DNA of 64,000 nucleotides from Algibacter amylolyticus (GTDB lineage Bacteria; Bacteroidota; Bacteroidia; Flavobacteriales; Flavobacteriaceae): NCBI RefSeq assembly GCF_014202225.1, contig NZ_JACHGE010000012.1, positions 1 to 64,000 of the forward strand, read 5' to 3'. Shown piece by piece: positions 1 to 10,947 of this stretch (position 1 is its first letter; each line of letters starts with the position of its first letter). The notes under the pieces were generated by a model. It saw only the letters and a program-made list of their open reading frames with translations, ran no database searches and was not told where the DNA came from. The position numbers and the translations under genes were made by a program.

Positions 1-1
1 T

Positions 2-664
2 TCTATAACAGGTCCAGAAACGCATCGCGAATTATTACTAGGATTTAGTGATGCAACAAGTGATGCTTTTGATTATGGTTACGATGCAGAAAATGCCATA
101 GAAACCAATAACGATTTATTATTAAGTTTTGAAGATAGGGGTATGGTTATTCAGGCTTACAGTGCTTTAACCACCGATAAGGTTGTGCCTTTAAACTTTA
201 AATCGTCTGGAGATAATTCATTCGAAATAAAGCTAAACGAATTAGAAAATATAGACGAAAGTCAATCTATTTATTTAAAAGACAACCAAACAGGCATATA
301 TTTCGATTTAACTAAAAATGAAAGCTATGAGTTTAATGCTAGTCAAGGTGTTTTCAATAACAGATTCGAATTAGTATTTCAAAGTGAGCAGGCGAGCTTG
401 AGTATAGAAGAATCAATAGCTTCAGAGAACTACATTTATTTTCAAAATACAGAAAATACATTATTTATTAAAAAGCTAAATAGTAATATTAGCAAGCTAT
501 CGCTAGTAAATATGCGTGGACAAGTGGTGTTAGAAATGGCAGATGTTTCCATGCAACAACTACAAAACGGTGTAGCATTCAATGGTATTTCTACCGGAGC
601 TTATGTTGTATATATGCGTACAGAAGCAAATGAGTTGCTAACTAAAAAGATAATTGTAAAGTAA
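2..664 (+). CDS. C-terminal part of a T9SS-exported surface protein (5' end outside window)
   Basis: The open frame runs from the window edge to a TAA at 662-664 and gives about 220 residues with no start codon of its own. The internal ATG at 143 is not the true start, because the upstream codons in the same frame match the paralogue at 1143-7415: both read TGPET-R/HREL-LLGFSD and then a GYDA segment. The protein ends in a type A T9SS sorting domain (NMRGQVVLE, then a GAYVVY strand, ending KKIIVK). Such domains direct export across the outer membrane and surface attachment or release. The function of the missing N-terminal part is unknown. Together with the next gene it forms a tandem paralogous pair. 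Confidence 0.9.
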   Translation, partial: SITGPETHRELLLGFSDATSDAFDYGYDAENAIETNNDLLLSFEDRGMVIQAYSALTTDKVVPLNFKSSGDNSFEIKLNELENIDESQSIYLKDNQTGIYFDLTKNESYEFNASQGVFNNRFELVFQSEQASLSIEESIASENYIYFQNTENTLFIKKLNSNISKLSLVNMRGQVVLEMADVSMQQLQNGVAFNGISTGAYVVYMRTEANELLTKKIIVK

Positions 665-1142
665 TGCTTCAAATATTTGACCACTAGCCACTTTTTAGTC
701 ATGTTTCCCTCAAGTGTGTTTGCTGTTTTCAAATATTAAAATAACGTAAGAAAACTAGTAAAGTCTTTTAATTGTGACGTTTAAGAATATCTTGTGTCTA
801 AAAAGTAAATACTATTACAGTGAAAACAAAAGAATATTTAATAACAACTAAAACGTTTGTATGATTTTTATATCGTTTAAGATTTTATTCGTTTATTGAT
901 CGATTTTTTAGTGGTTTAAGCGAAATAATAGAGTTTGTTTTTAATAAGAACCCTAATTAATTTAGTTTTACCCTCATAATTAGCTGTAACAATGATTGTT
1001 AGTTAGTTATTGCTTCCCTCAAAGCATTTTAATCCATTTTACTGTAAGTGTATTAGTATAAAAAATCCTGTTTTATGGATAGTTTTTTTATTAAACTATT
1101 TTTTAAATCATGTGTAAAATACTTAACCTACAATAATTGTAA
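665..1142. other. Gene-free AT-rich spacer between two giant T9SS paralogues
   Basis: This 478-base gap has no supportable gene and no clear TAnnTTTG promoter element. The motif TTCCCTCAA occurs twice (about 708 and 1014). A 13-base perfect palindrome, TACAATAATTGTA, at 1129-1141 ends just before the ATG at 1143; it could be an operator or an mRNA hairpin at the start codon. The gap probably holds the promoter and 5' UTR of the downstream gene. Confidence 0.5.
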
Positions 1143-4100
1143 ATGGAAAAAAAATACGCTCTCTCGCCTAAACTTGTATTCGTACTTGTATTGTTATTTT
1201 TGATTGGCTTTAATGGTTTCTCTCAAGTTGAAATCGCAAGCCAACGATTTCATAACGGAAGTCCAGATTATCCCTATACGGTAGCCGATAAAGATGGTGT
1301 TTTTGCACCACCAAGTCAAACCATTTCTACTCATGTGGGTTCAGATAATTGGGATTATACGGCTACCACATCCGATGGTATTATTAGGGTTGTTAACTCT
1401 AGTGTTACAAATCCTGCTTCAGACTTTTATTGTTTGGAATTAAAAAATTATTGGGAAGATGCTCCATCTTTAGAATTTAAAGAAAGAGACTTATCCAATT
1501 ATGTAAATGTAACTTTTTCTATAGCATATCAATCCTTAGGTGACCCAGAAAATAATGAAGATTTAATTTTAAATTACTCTTATCTAGATGGTGGTACTTG
1601 GGTAGATAATACCGTAGTATTAGTAGAAGGAAATTCATCTAGTTTCTTAGGGGTTCCGTATGATATAACATTGTTTAATTATTCTATTTTGGTAACCAAC
1701 CCATACCAAGTTTCTATTCCAGATTCTGCTACTAAATTTAGAGCAACCATAAGTGCTACTTTTAAAAACGGGGCTAATGGTTCTGATAATTATTATATTG
1801 ATGATGTAATACTAAGTGGTGAAGCAACAACAATAGCTCCAGTAGCAACTTGTAAAGGCGATTTTGCTATAGAGTTAGATGCCTTTGGAAATGCCTCAAT
1901 AACAAGTGCCGATATAGATGATGGCTCTACTGTTTCTGTAGGTACAAAGTCTTTGTCAATTGATAAATCTAGTTTTACATGTAATGATTTAGGACCAAAC
2001 CTTATAACACTAACCGTAAACGATGGAACACAATCAAGCACGTGTACAACAACGGTTACCGTAAATAGTTATACAGGGGCAATGGTAACACCAACAATTC
2101 CAGATACAACAACATATTGTTCTTTTACTGCTACACCTCCAGAAGATATTTCATATAAATGTAATACGGTTTCTCCAACAACCACAGACCCAATATCTTT
2201 TGATACACCGGGATCTTATAGTATTACTTGGAGGTATCAAGATTCGGTCAGTGGCGATTCAGAAACGGCAATTCAAAATATTACTTTAAATAATATTGCG
2301 GCTCCAACAGGAATAGCAGTTACCAATATTGGTGCAGATACAGCAACAATTTCTTGGAATGCACAAATTGGAGTTGAATCTTATGAAATTCAGTATAAAA
2401 AGAATAACCTGGTAAACTGGGAAACAGTAACCACAACTAATAATACTATTAATATAACCGCTTTAAACCAATTAACTTTATATGATGTAAGAGTAGGTTC
2501 TGTGTGCGGCGAATCTACTGTGTATTCTGGTATTACAAATTTTACAACGGCGGGTCATGATTATTGCGATACTAATGTAGATAATACAAGTACACGAGTT
2601 TATGTTCGTACAGTACGAGTTGGAACCATTAATAATACTGAAGGAAGACAAGCAGGTGGTTACGATGATAACACGCATTTGTCTACAGTGTTATATAAAA
2701 ATGAATCACATACCTTTAATTTTTCCTTCAGAAATAGTAATTATTACAACATAGGTCATGCGGTTTGGATAGATTTTAATGGAGATGGTGATTTTGAGGA
2801 TGCAAACGAACTTGTGTGGAATAACAATGGTAATTTAGATAATGCAGGAACATATCAATACCATAGTCCATCTATTTTAATTCCATCATTTGCGGTTACG
2901 GGACCAACTAGAATGCGAGTTGCAGTAAGACAAAATGGAGCCCCAGATGGTACTTGCGACGATGACTCGTGGGGAGATAGTAGAGGTGAATTTGAAGATT
3001 ATACCTTAAACTTGCAAATTCGTCCAGATGCACCTCAAGAAATTGATGTTACAGGTAATGATAATCTTATTATAGATGATGCAGGTGTAACTGATATATC
3101 AGAAGAAAATAATACAGATTATGGTAAATATGATGTGTTTGAAGTGCCTATGGTAAAAACTTATAGAATTACTAATAATGGTGCAGATCCATTAACTTTA
3201 ACAGGAAGCCCTTTAATTCAATTTACTAGTAATACAGGCGATTTTACACTTACACAGCCTTCAGTGTCTGTTCTTGCTATTGGAGAGTCTACCACGTTTA
3301 CGGTTACTTTTAACCCAAGCACCGTTGGAGTTAAAAATGCAACAATACAAATTTTGAATGATGATTTAGATGCATCAGATACAGAAGATAATTATACATT
3401 TTATATTCAAGGACAAGGTGTAAAAAGTTTTCAAGATACAGATGGCGATGGCGTACCAGATAATATTGATGGCGATGATGATAATGATGGATTGTTAGAT
3501 TCCACCGAAGACAATGCCTGTAAATCCTATGCCTATTCTAACCAAGTAGAAACCGTGTTTTTAAATGAAACATTTGGTGCTGGTTATAATAGAATTACCA
3601 TAGAAGAGGCTAGTTCAGGTTCATCAACAACATATTGTTATGAAGATGGATCTGGTGCATGTGGAGGAAGCACAAGTGTAAATGATGGGTCGTATACCTT
3701 GTATTATCAAACATCTAATGGAGATGGTGTAAACCAAACACCCATTGGCGATGTTGCTGAATGGGCAGATAGAGATTGGTATGTGGGATTAGACCATACA
3801 CCAGATAGTATTGATGGAGCAGAACCAGGAAGGATGTTAATTGTTAATGCAGATTACGATCCAGGTATTTTTTATCAAGCCACTATTACAGGAGTAACAC
3901 CTGGGGTTGAAGTAATTTATGGATTCTCCGTAATTAATTTAATTAGAACAGACCACCCTCGTATTGGTGATATGAAAAAACCACAAGTGTCAATTGCTGT
4001 TTACGATCCTAATGGGGTTTTAATTGCAATAGAATCTTCAGGTTTAATTGAAGCAACCGATGCTAGTAACCCTGCAGGCGATTGGATAAATCTTGAAACT

Positions 4101-7100
4101 AGTTTCACAACTACATCATCACAGTTTACTATTCAGTTAATTAACGACCAAGAAGGTGGTGGTGGAAATGATCTTGCAATAGATGATATTTATGTAAAAC
4201 AATTATTGTGTGATCAAGATGGCGATGGCGTTGCCGATTCTGTAGATTTAGATAACGATAATGATGGTATCCCAAATGTTGTAGAATTAGGTCTTGCAGA
4301 TCCGGATAAAGATGCAACATTATTGGGGTCTGGTTGGGTTGATAACAACGCTAATGGTGTACATGATTCGTACGAAGGTGGTGCTCCAATTATAGATACA
4401 GATGGCGATGGGATTCCAGATTATGTGGATGCAGATTCAGATAACGATGGTATTTTTGATGCTGTAGAATATGATGGGTTAGGAGACATAGATGTTGATG
4501 GCGATGGTAAAGGAGACGGGTCTGATATTGATAGTTTTTTAATAGACGACGAGGCCGATGGAGATGGGCTTTTAGCTATAATTGATGGTAATGATTCAGA
4601 TTCAGATGGCGTAGATCATGGTAGTGCAGGGTATACAACACCTTTAGATTCTGATAGTGATGGAATTCCAGATTATTTAGAAATAGATTCTAATAACGAT
4701 GGTGTTTTTGATATTGAAGAAACTATTTATGTGGATTACGATACTAATAATGATGGTAGAATTGATGGATCTGCAGATGTTGATAAAGACGGAATTTTAG
4801 ATAGTTTTGATACCAATAGTACGGTGTTTGGCTCTCCTAGAAAATTAGACGAAAGCTATACCTTGTATTTCGACGGTAGAAATGATTACATCTCTGAAAA
4901 TCTTCCGGTAATAGATAGTTGGTCTAGCAGTACTCTAATGGCTTGGATAAAAATTGCGCCAGGGGCTTCAGGAAAAAGAAGAATAGTAGGGCAAGATAAT
5001 TTTTACTTAGCAGTTAATGCAGATGGTACAGCCATTGCTACTGCTGGAGGTGTTAGTGCAAATTCAACAACAGTATTGCCAATTAATATTTGGGTGCACG
5101 TAGCAGCATCATTTAATAATGTAGATGGTAATTTTGTACTATATGTTAATGGAGAAGAAGAAAGTATTGAGACTGCAGGGACAATACCAGCAGCGGTATC
5201 AGATTTTACAGTAGGAAGAAAACCAGGTGTTTTAGGAGAAGAAAACGTATTAACAAGCGAATACTTTAAAGGTGAAATAGACGAGGTAAGATTGTTTAAT
5301 GCTGGGTTATCTGAAGATGAAATTCAAAAAATGGTATATCAAGAATTAGATGATACTAATGGTTTTGAAACAGGAAAAATAATTCCTATTAATATTTCTG
5401 CTATAACAGGATCTAGTTTACAACGTTATTATAAAATGGATAAGTTTGATGCAGATATTACTTCAGAGAAAAAAGGAATTTCTACAGGTGCTAAGCTATA
5501 CAATATTAAAAACGTTTATTTTCAAACAGCACCATTACCTTTTGTAACAACTACTTCGGGAGTATGGACAGATAAAAGTTCTTGGTTACATGGCGATGTT
5601 TGGGATATTGATGAGATAGAAAAAAATAAAGATTGGAGTGTTGTAAAAATTGAACATGATATTACAGCAAATCAAGATGTAAAAACCTTAGGTTTATTAA
5701 TCGATTCTAATAAAACTTTAAAAATAGAAGGAGATCATTTGGTGAAAAATTCATGGTACTTCCAGTTAAACGGTGTTTTAGATTTAGAAGACGACTCTCA
5801 ATTAATACAAACGGAAACTAGTAATTTAATTACTTCAGCTAACGGACGCATATTAAGAAGGCAAGAAGGAGAGGCTAATGCATTTAGATATAATTACTGG
5901 GCGTCGCCTGTAGGTGTAACCGGTGTTACCAATTTGTCAGATAATAACGCAGCAACACACAATACTAATAATACATCATTTAGTTTAGGTATGCTTAACG
6001 ATGAGGCGGGGAATAATGTAACCTTTACTTCAGATTATACAGCAAACGGAAATATAAGTACCTATTGGATGTATACTTTTAAAAATGGTATTACATATTG
6101 GGATTGGGAAAGAATAAGTCCTACGGCCGAAATTTCTCCAGGTGTAGGTTTTACTAAAAAAGGTTCTGGTACGGCAGGCGCTAATCAACAGTATATTTTT
6201 GAAGGTAAACCTAATAATGGTACTATTTTAATTGATGTTATTGATAGTGGAGGAGCTGGATCTGAGGCGAATGTTTCTAAAACAAGTTACCTTTTAGGTA
6301 ACCCGTATGCAAGTGCTCTGGATGTCTATCAGTTTTTAGAGGATAATGAAGGCGTTATTGATGGTTACCTGCAACTGTGGCAACAATGGAGTGGTAATTC
6401 TCACAATCTTAGTGAGTATAATGGAGGTTACGCTCAAGTTAATAAATTAGGAGCTATACGTGCGTTTCAGTTTAAAGGAACGTCCGGAAAAAACACAGGA
6501 TCTCAAGACGGTACGTTGTTGCCATCACGATATTTGCCAGTAGGACAAGGTTTTCTTGCAGAAATAGTGGCAGATGGTGTAGTAGAATTTAATAATGGTC
6601 AGCGTGTATTTGTAAAAGAGAGTGATGCCGATGGAAGTGGTGAAAACGGATCTGTATTTTTAAAATCAGAAAACACTAAAGCATCTAAAACACAAACGTC
6701 AAATACAAATGAAACTGCTAATGCAATTAAAAAAATTAGATTAGAATTTAGTTCTGTTACTGGTCCAGAAACTAGAAGGGAATTATTATTAGGCTTTAGT
6801 GATTTTACCACAGATGGATTTGATTATGGATATGATGCTAAATACACCGAGGTAAATAATAATGATTTAAACCTTAATTTAGAAGGGCAAAACATGACAA
6901 TGCAAGCCTATAGTCAAATTACAAGCGATAAAGTAGTAGCCTTAAATTTTGTGTCTTCGGGCGATAATACATTTGAAATTAAAATTTCAGATTTGATAAA
7001 TATGGATGATTCACAAGTCATTTATTTACGCGATAATTTAACTGGAACCTATTTCGATTTAACACAAGATGTCGCGTATAGTTTTTCTTCGGCGCCAGGT

Positions 7101-7415
7101 GTTTTTAATAAAAGGTTTGAAATTGTATTTCAAAGCGAGCAAGAAGCTTTAAGTACAGAGGAATCTGTTATTTCAGAAAATTACATGTATTATCAAAATG
7201 CTTCAAATACATTTTTTATTAAAAAGCTACATACAGATGTTAGTAAACTATCTCTTGTAAACATGAGAGGGCAGGTTATTTTAGAGCTGGATAATGTAAC
7301 GAAATCACGTTTAGAAAACGGATTGCAATTTAATAATATGGCAACAGGTGCTTATGTGGTTTACCTGCGTACAGATACTAACGAGGTGTTAACTAAAAAG
7401 ATAATTGTTAAATAA
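1143..7415 (+). CDS. Giant multidomain T9SS type A surface protein (2090 aa)
   Basis: An N-terminal signal peptide (residues 1-28, ending GFSQ) leads into a mosaic extracellular protein. Visible parts in order: an N-terminal region with a YYIDDV strand; a fibronectin type III-like domain (about 386-469); a GEVED domain (about 475-626, containing DFNGDGDFEDANE); an ASH/choice-of-anchor D domain (about 663-760, NNGADPLTL and TFTVTFNP); thrombospondin-3-like calcium loops (DTDGDGVPDN about 765, then many more at about 1023-1230); a LamG/concanavalin-like domain (about 1237-1400, LYFDGRNDYI and WVHVAASF); and a T9SS C-terminal domain (last 75 residues, ending KKIIVK). The family is typical of flavobacterial adhesins and cell-surface proteins. 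No catalytic motif was seen, so the ligand is unknown. It is paralogous to the partial gene just upstream over at least the last 220 residues. Confidence 0.88.
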   Translation: MEKKYALSPKLVFVLVLLFLIGFNGFSQVEIASQRFHNGSPDYPYTVADKDGVFAPPSQTISTHVGSDNWDYTATTSDGIIRVVNSSVTNPASDFYCLELKNYWEDAPSLEFKERDLSNYVNVTFSIAYQSLGDPENNEDLILNYSYLDGGTWVDNTVVLVEGNSSSFLGVPYDITLFNYSILVTNPYQVSIPDSATKFRATISATFKNGANGSDNYYIDDVILSGEATTIAPVATCKGDFAIELDAFGNASITSADIDDGSTVSVGTKSLSIDKSSFTCNDLGPNLITLTVNDGTQSSTCTTTVTVNSYTGAMVTPTIPDTTTYCSFTATPPEDISYKCNTVSPTTTDPISFDTPGSYSITWRYQDSVSGDSETAIQNITLNNIAAPTGIAVTNIGADTATISWNAQIGVESYEIQYKKNNLVNWETVTTTNNTINITALNQLTLYDVRVGSVCGESTVYSGITNFTTAGHDYCDTNVDNTSTRVYVRTVRVGTINNTEGRQAGGYDDNTHLSTVLYKNESHTFNFSFRNSNYYNIGHAVWIDFNGDGDFEDANELVWNNNGNLDNAGTYQYHSPSILIPSFAVTGPTRMRVAVRQNGAPDGTCDDDSWGDSRGEFEDYTLNLQIRPDAPQEIDVTGNDNLIIDDAGVTDISEENNTDYGKYDVFEVPMVKTYRITNNGADPLTLTGSPLIQFTSNTGDFTLTQPSVSVLAIGESTTFTVTFNPSTVGVKNATIQILNDDLDASDTEDNYTFYIQGQGVKSFQDTDGDGVPDNIDGDDDNDGLLDSTEDNACKSYAYSNQVETVFLNETFGAGYNRITIEEASSGSSTTYCYEDGSGACGGSTSVNDGSYTLYYQTSNGDGVNQTPIGDVAEWADRDWYVGLDHTPDSIDGAEPGRMLIVNADYDPGIFYQATITGVTPGVEVIYGFSVINLIRTDHPRIGDMKKPQVSIAVYDPNGVLIAIESSGLIEATDASNPAGDWINLETSFTTTSSQFTIQLINDQEGGGGNDLAIDDIYVKQLLCDQDGDGVADSVDLDNDNDGIPNVVELGLADPDKDATLLGSGWVDNNANGVHDSYEGGAPIIDTDGDGIPDYVDADSDNDGIFDAVEYDGLGDIDVDGDGKGDGSDIDSFLIDDEADGDGLLAIIDGNDSDSDGVDHGSAGYTTPLDSDSDGIPDYLEIDSNNDGVFDIEETIYVDYDTNNDGRIDGSADVDKDGILDSFDTNSTVFGSPRKLDESYTLYFDGRNDYISENLPVIDSWSSSTLMAWIKIAPGASGKRRIVGQDNFYLAVNADGTAIATAGGVSANSTTVLPINIWVHVAASFNNVDGNFVLYVNGEEESIETAGTIPAAVSDFTVGRKPGVLGEENVLTSEYFKGEIDEVRLFNAGLSEDEIQKMVYQELDDTNGFETGKIIPINISAITGSSLQRYYKMDKFDADITSEKKGISTGAKLYNIKNVYFQTAPLPFVTTTSGVWTDKSSWLHGDVWDIDEIEKNKDWSVVKIEHDITANQDVKTLGLLIDSNKTLKIEGDHLVKNSWYFQLNGVLDLEDDSQLIQTETSNLITSANGRILRRQEGEANAFRYNYWASPVGVTGVTNLSDNNAATHNTNNTSFSLGMLNDEAGNNVTFTSDYTANGNISTYWMYTFKNGITYWDWERISPTAEISPGVGFTKKGSGTAGANQQYIFEGKPNNGTILIDVIDSGGAGSEANVSKTSYLLGNPYASALDVYQFLEDNEGVIDGYLQLWQQWSGNSHNLSEYNGGYAQVNKLGAIRAFQFKGTSGKNTGSQDGTLLPSRYLPVGQGFLAEIVADGVVEFNNGQRVFVKESDADGSGENGSVFLKSENTKASKTQTSNTNETANAIKKIRLEFSSVTGPETRRELLLGFSDFTTDGFDYGYDAKYTEVNNNDLNLNLEGQNMTMQAYSQITSDKVVALNFVSSGDNTFEIKISDLINMDDSQVIYLRDNLTGTYFDLTQDVAYSFSSAPGVFNKRFEIVFQSEQEALSTEESVISENYMYYQNASNTFFIKKLHTDVSKLSLVNMRGQVILELDNVTKSRLENGLQFNNMATGAYVVYLRTDTNEVLTKKIIVK

Positions 7416-7440
7416 CATACTGCAAAAACAAAACGAATTT

Positions 7441-7473
7441 AAAGACTACGTTAGTGCGTGGTCTTTTTTTTTG
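7441..7473 (+). terminator. Rho-independent terminator after the giant T9SS gene
   Basis: The arm AAAGACTACG pairs with CGTGGTCTTT (one G-T wobble) around the loop TTAGTG, and a run of T follows. It lies 25 bases after the stop codon and before ileS. Confidence 0.85.
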
Positions 7474-7538
7474 TTTTTAAATTATAGTTAAATTGGTATA
7501 ATTCATTAAATTCGCGAACTTATAAGAATTAAGAAAAA

Positions 7539-10500
7539 ATGAGCGCTAAATTTCCTGAATACAAAGGACTTGACTTACCAAATGTAGCAAACGAGATACT
7601 ACAATATTGGCAAGAAAAAAACATTTTTGAAAAAAGTGTATCTACAAGAGAAGGTAAAGAATCATTTGTGTTTTTTGAAGGACCACCTTCTGCAAATGGA
7701 CTTCCTGGAGTACACCATGTTTTAGCGCGTGCTATTAAAGATATTTTTCCGCGTTATAAAACCATGAAAGGCTACCAAGTTAAGCGTAAAGCTGGTTGGG
7801 ATACACATGGCTTACCAATAGAACTAGGTGTAGAAAAAGAATTAGGAATTACCAAAGAAGATATTGGTAAAACTATTTCGGTTGAAGATTATAATGCAGC
7901 CTGCCGTAAAGCAGTTATGCGTTACACAGATGTTTGGAACGACCTAACCCAAAAAATGGGCTATTGGGTAGATATGGAAGATCCATATATTACCTACGAG
8001 CCAAAATACATGGAGTCTGTTTGGTGGTTGCTAAAGGAAATCTATTCTAAAAAATTAATGTATAAAGGCTATACTATTCAGCCTTATTCTCCAAAAGCTG
8101 GTACAGGTCTTAGTTCGCACGAGGTTAATCAACCTGGTGCCTATCAAGATGTAACCGATACAACTATTGTAGCCCAGTTTAAAGCTTTAGAAGAAACCTT
8201 GCCAGATTTTTTACAAAACGAGGGCGATATTCATTTTATAGCTTGGACCACCACACCTTGGACATTACCTAGTAATACGGCATTAACCGTAGGGCCAAAA
8301 ATTGATTATGTTTTAGTAGAAACGTACAACCAATATACATTCAAACCCATGAATGTAGTTTTGGCAAAAGCCTTAGTTAATAAGCAGTTTGATGGTAAGT
8401 TTAAAAGAGTTGAAGATAAGCCAGCACTTTTAGAGTATAAAGATGGCGATAAAAAAATACCATATTTTGTTGTAAAGGAATTTAAAGGTGCAGACCTTGT
8501 TGGTATAAAATACGAACAACTATTACCATATGCCTTACCAAACGATAATCCACAAGATGCCTTTAGAGTAATTTCGGGCGATTTTGTAACTACCGAGGAT
8601 GGTACAGGAATAGTACACACCGCACCTACTTTTGGAGCAGACGATGCCTTGGTTGCAAAACAAGCAACACCAGAAGTGCCACCAATGCTTGTAAAAGATG
8701 AGAACGATAATTTAGTGCCACTTGTAGATTTACAAGGTCGTTTTAGACCCGAAATGAAAGAGTTTGGCGGTAAGTATGTTAAGAATGAGTATTACAACGA
8801 TGGCGAAGCTCCAGAACGTTCAATAGATGTAGAAATAGCTATTAAACTTAAGGAAGAAAATAAAGCCTTTAAGGTTGAAAAATATAAACACAACTACCCA
8901 CATTGTTGGCGTACCGATAAGCCAATTCTGTATTATCCTTTAGATTCTTGGTTTATTAAAATTACAGACGTTAAGGGGCGCATGCACGAGCTTAACACAG
9001 GTATAAACTGGAAACCAAAATCTACTGGAACAGGACGTTTTGGTAACTGGTTGGCAAATGCTAACGATTGGAATTTATCGCGTTCGCGTTATTGGGGAAT
9101 TCCATTACCAATTTGGAGAACCGAAGATGGTAAAGAAGAAATTTGTATTGGCTCTGTTGAAGAGTTAAAATCTGAAATGGCCAAAGCAGTTTCAGCAGGT
9201 GTGTTAGATAAAGATATTTTTGACGATTTTGAAGTAGGAAATAATTCCGAAGAAAACTACGCTAAAATAGACTTGCATAAAAACATCGTAGATGAGGTTG
9301 TATTAGTATCACCATCTGGCCAAAAAATGTTTCGCGAAAGCGATTTAATTGATGTTTGGTTCGATTCTGGTTCTATGCCTTATGCACAATGGCATTACCC
9401 ATTTGAAAATAAAGATTTAATTGATAAAGGCACCACGTTTCCTGCAGATTTTATCGCAGAAGGTGTCGATCAAACTCGTGGTTGGTTTTATACCCTTCAC
9501 GCTATTGGAACCATGGTTTTCGATTCTGTGGCTTATAAAAATGTAGTTTCAAACGGATTAGTGTTAGATAAAAACGGACAAAAAATGTCTAAACGTCTAG
9601 GAAACGCTGTCGATCCTTTTGAAACTTTAGGAACTTATGGAGCTGATGCCACACGTTGGTACATGATTAGTAATGCCAACCCTTGGGATAACTTAAAATT
9701 TGATTTAGAAGGTATAGAGGAAGTAAAACGTAAGTTTTTCGGAACGCTTTATAACACCTATTCATTCTTTCAGTTATACGCTAACTTAGATAATTTCACG
9801 TATAGCGAAGCAGATATTCCTTTAAACGAAAGACCAGAAATAGACCGCTGGATCCTTTCAGAGTTACATACGCTAATTCAAAAAGTAGATGCTTTCTATG
9901 CCGATTACGAGCCTACAAGAGCAGCACGAGCTATTTCAGATTTTACTCAAGATTATGTAAGTAACTGGTTTGTGCGTTTAAGCAGAAGACGTTTTTGGAA
10001 AGGCGATTACCAACAAGATAAAATTTCGGCATACCAAACATTGTATACATGTATGGAAACGATTGCCAAATTAAGTGCACCAATTGCACCGTTTTTTATG
10101 GATAGATTGTATTTAGATTTAAATGCAGCCACCAAAAAAGAAGATTTTGAAAGTGTGCATTTATCTAATTTTCCAGTTTTTGATGAAACTTATGTTGATA
10201 AGTCGCTAGAAAACAAGATGGAAAGTGCTCAAATAATTTCGTCTTTAGTGCTATCATTAAGAGCTAAAGAAAAAATTAAAGTGAGACAGCCGTTGCAAAA
10301 AATAATGATTCCTATAAGTAGCGAATCGCAAAAAAATGAAATTTTAGCGGTTGCAGACCTTATAAAATCTGAGGTTAATGTAAAAGAGATAGAAGTTTTA
10401 GAAGATGCTTCAGATATTCTTGTAAAACAAATAAAACCTAACTTTAAAGTTCTTGGTCCACGTTTTGGAAAAGACATGAAAGCTGTGGCTCAGTTAGTTA

Positions 10501-10943
10501 ATAACTTTACCCAAGCCGATATTAAAAATATTGAGCAAAATGGTATTTTAGACGTTGAAATAAACGGAAAAAGTGTTACCTTAGAACGTACAGATGTTGA
10601 GATAACATCGCAAGATATTGAGGGTTGGCTAGTAGCAAACGAAGGCGCATTAACAGTCGCTTTAGATGTTACTATTTCTGAAGATTTAAAGCAAGAAGGT
10701 ATCGCTAGAGAGTTAATTAATAGAATACAAAATTTGCGTAAAGATTCAGGTTTTGAGGTTACAGATAAAATAGATGTAACGCTTCAAAAAGACGAACATA
10801 TTGTAAAAGCTATTGAGGCAAACTTAACGTATATTAAAACAGAAACATTAACAAATAAACTTGACTTTACAGATAAATTGGAAGATGGTATAGAAATTGC
10901 TTTCGATGAAGTAAGTACAAAACTATTTATACAAAAACATTAA
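7539..10943 (+). CDS. ileS: Isoleucyl-tRNA synthetase, long (type 2) form with altered HIGH motif
   Basis: Charges tRNA-Ile with isoleucine in the cytoplasm. At 1134 residues it matches the long bacterial/eukaryote-like IleRS2 class. The class I signature HIGH is replaced by G57-V58-H59-H60 in the segment NGLPGVHHV, a GxHH arrangement. The KMSKR loop is intact at 682-686 (GQKMSKRLGN). The CP1 editing domain is recognisable from the WTTTPWTLPSN stretch near residue 235 and GTGIVHTAPTFGADD near 354. The anticodon-binding and C-terminal parts are complete. The altered HIGH motif has been linked in other IleRS2 enzymes to very strong mupirocin resistance. The gene begins 66 bases after a terminator and is followed 4 bases later by the DksA-like gene, so the two are probably co-transcribed. 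Confidence 0.97.
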   Translation: MSAKFPEYKGLDLPNVANEILQYWQEKNIFEKSVSTREGKESFVFFEGPPSANGLPGVHHVLARAIKDIFPRYKTMKGYQVKRKAGWDTHGLPIELGVEKELGITKEDIGKTISVEDYNAACRKAVMRYTDVWNDLTQKMGYWVDMEDPYITYEPKYMESVWWLLKEIYSKKLMYKGYTIQPYSPKAGTGLSSHEVNQPGAYQDVTDTTIVAQFKALEETLPDFLQNEGDIHFIAWTTTPWTLPSNTALTVGPKIDYVLVETYNQYTFKPMNVVLAKALVNKQFDGKFKRVEDKPALLEYKDGDKKIPYFVVKEFKGADLVGIKYEQLLPYALPNDNPQDAFRVISGDFVTTEDGTGIVHTAPTFGADDALVAKQATPEVPPMLVKDENDNLVPLVDLQGRFRPEMKEFGGKYVKNEYYNDGEAPERSIDVEIAIKLKEENKAFKVEKYKHNYPHCWRTDKPILYYPLDSWFIKITDVKGRMHELNTGINWKPKSTGTGRFGNWLANANDWNLSRSRYWGIPLPIWRTEDGKEEICIGSVEELKSEMAKAVSAGVLDKDIFDDFEVGNNSEENYAKIDLHKNIVDEVVLVSPSGQKMFRESDLIDVWFDSGSMPYAQWHYPFENKDLIDKGTTFPADFIAEGVDQTRGWFYTLHAIGTMVFDSVAYKNVVSNGLVLDKNGQKMSKRLGNAVDPFETLGTYGADATRWYMISNANPWDNLKFDLEGIEEVKRKFFGTLYNTYSFFQLYANLDNFTYSEADIPLNERPEIDRWILSELHTLIQKVDAFYADYEPTRAARAISDFTQDYVSNWFVRLSRRRFWKGDYQQDKISAYQTLYTCMETIAKLSAPIAPFFMDRLYLDLNAATKKEDFESVHLSNFPVFDETYVDKSLENKMESAQIISSLVLSLRAKEKIKVRQPLQKIMIPISSESQKNEILAVADLIKSEVNVKEIEVLEDASDILVKQIKPNFKVLGPRFGKDMKAVAQLVNNFTQADIKNIEQNGILDVEINGKSVTLERTDVEITSQDIEGWLVANEGALTVALDVTISEDLKQEGIARELINRIQNLRKDSGFEVTDKIDVTLQKDEHIVKAIEANLTYIKTETLTNKLDFTDKLEDGIEIAFDEVSTKLFIQKH

Positions 10944-10947
10944 TATT

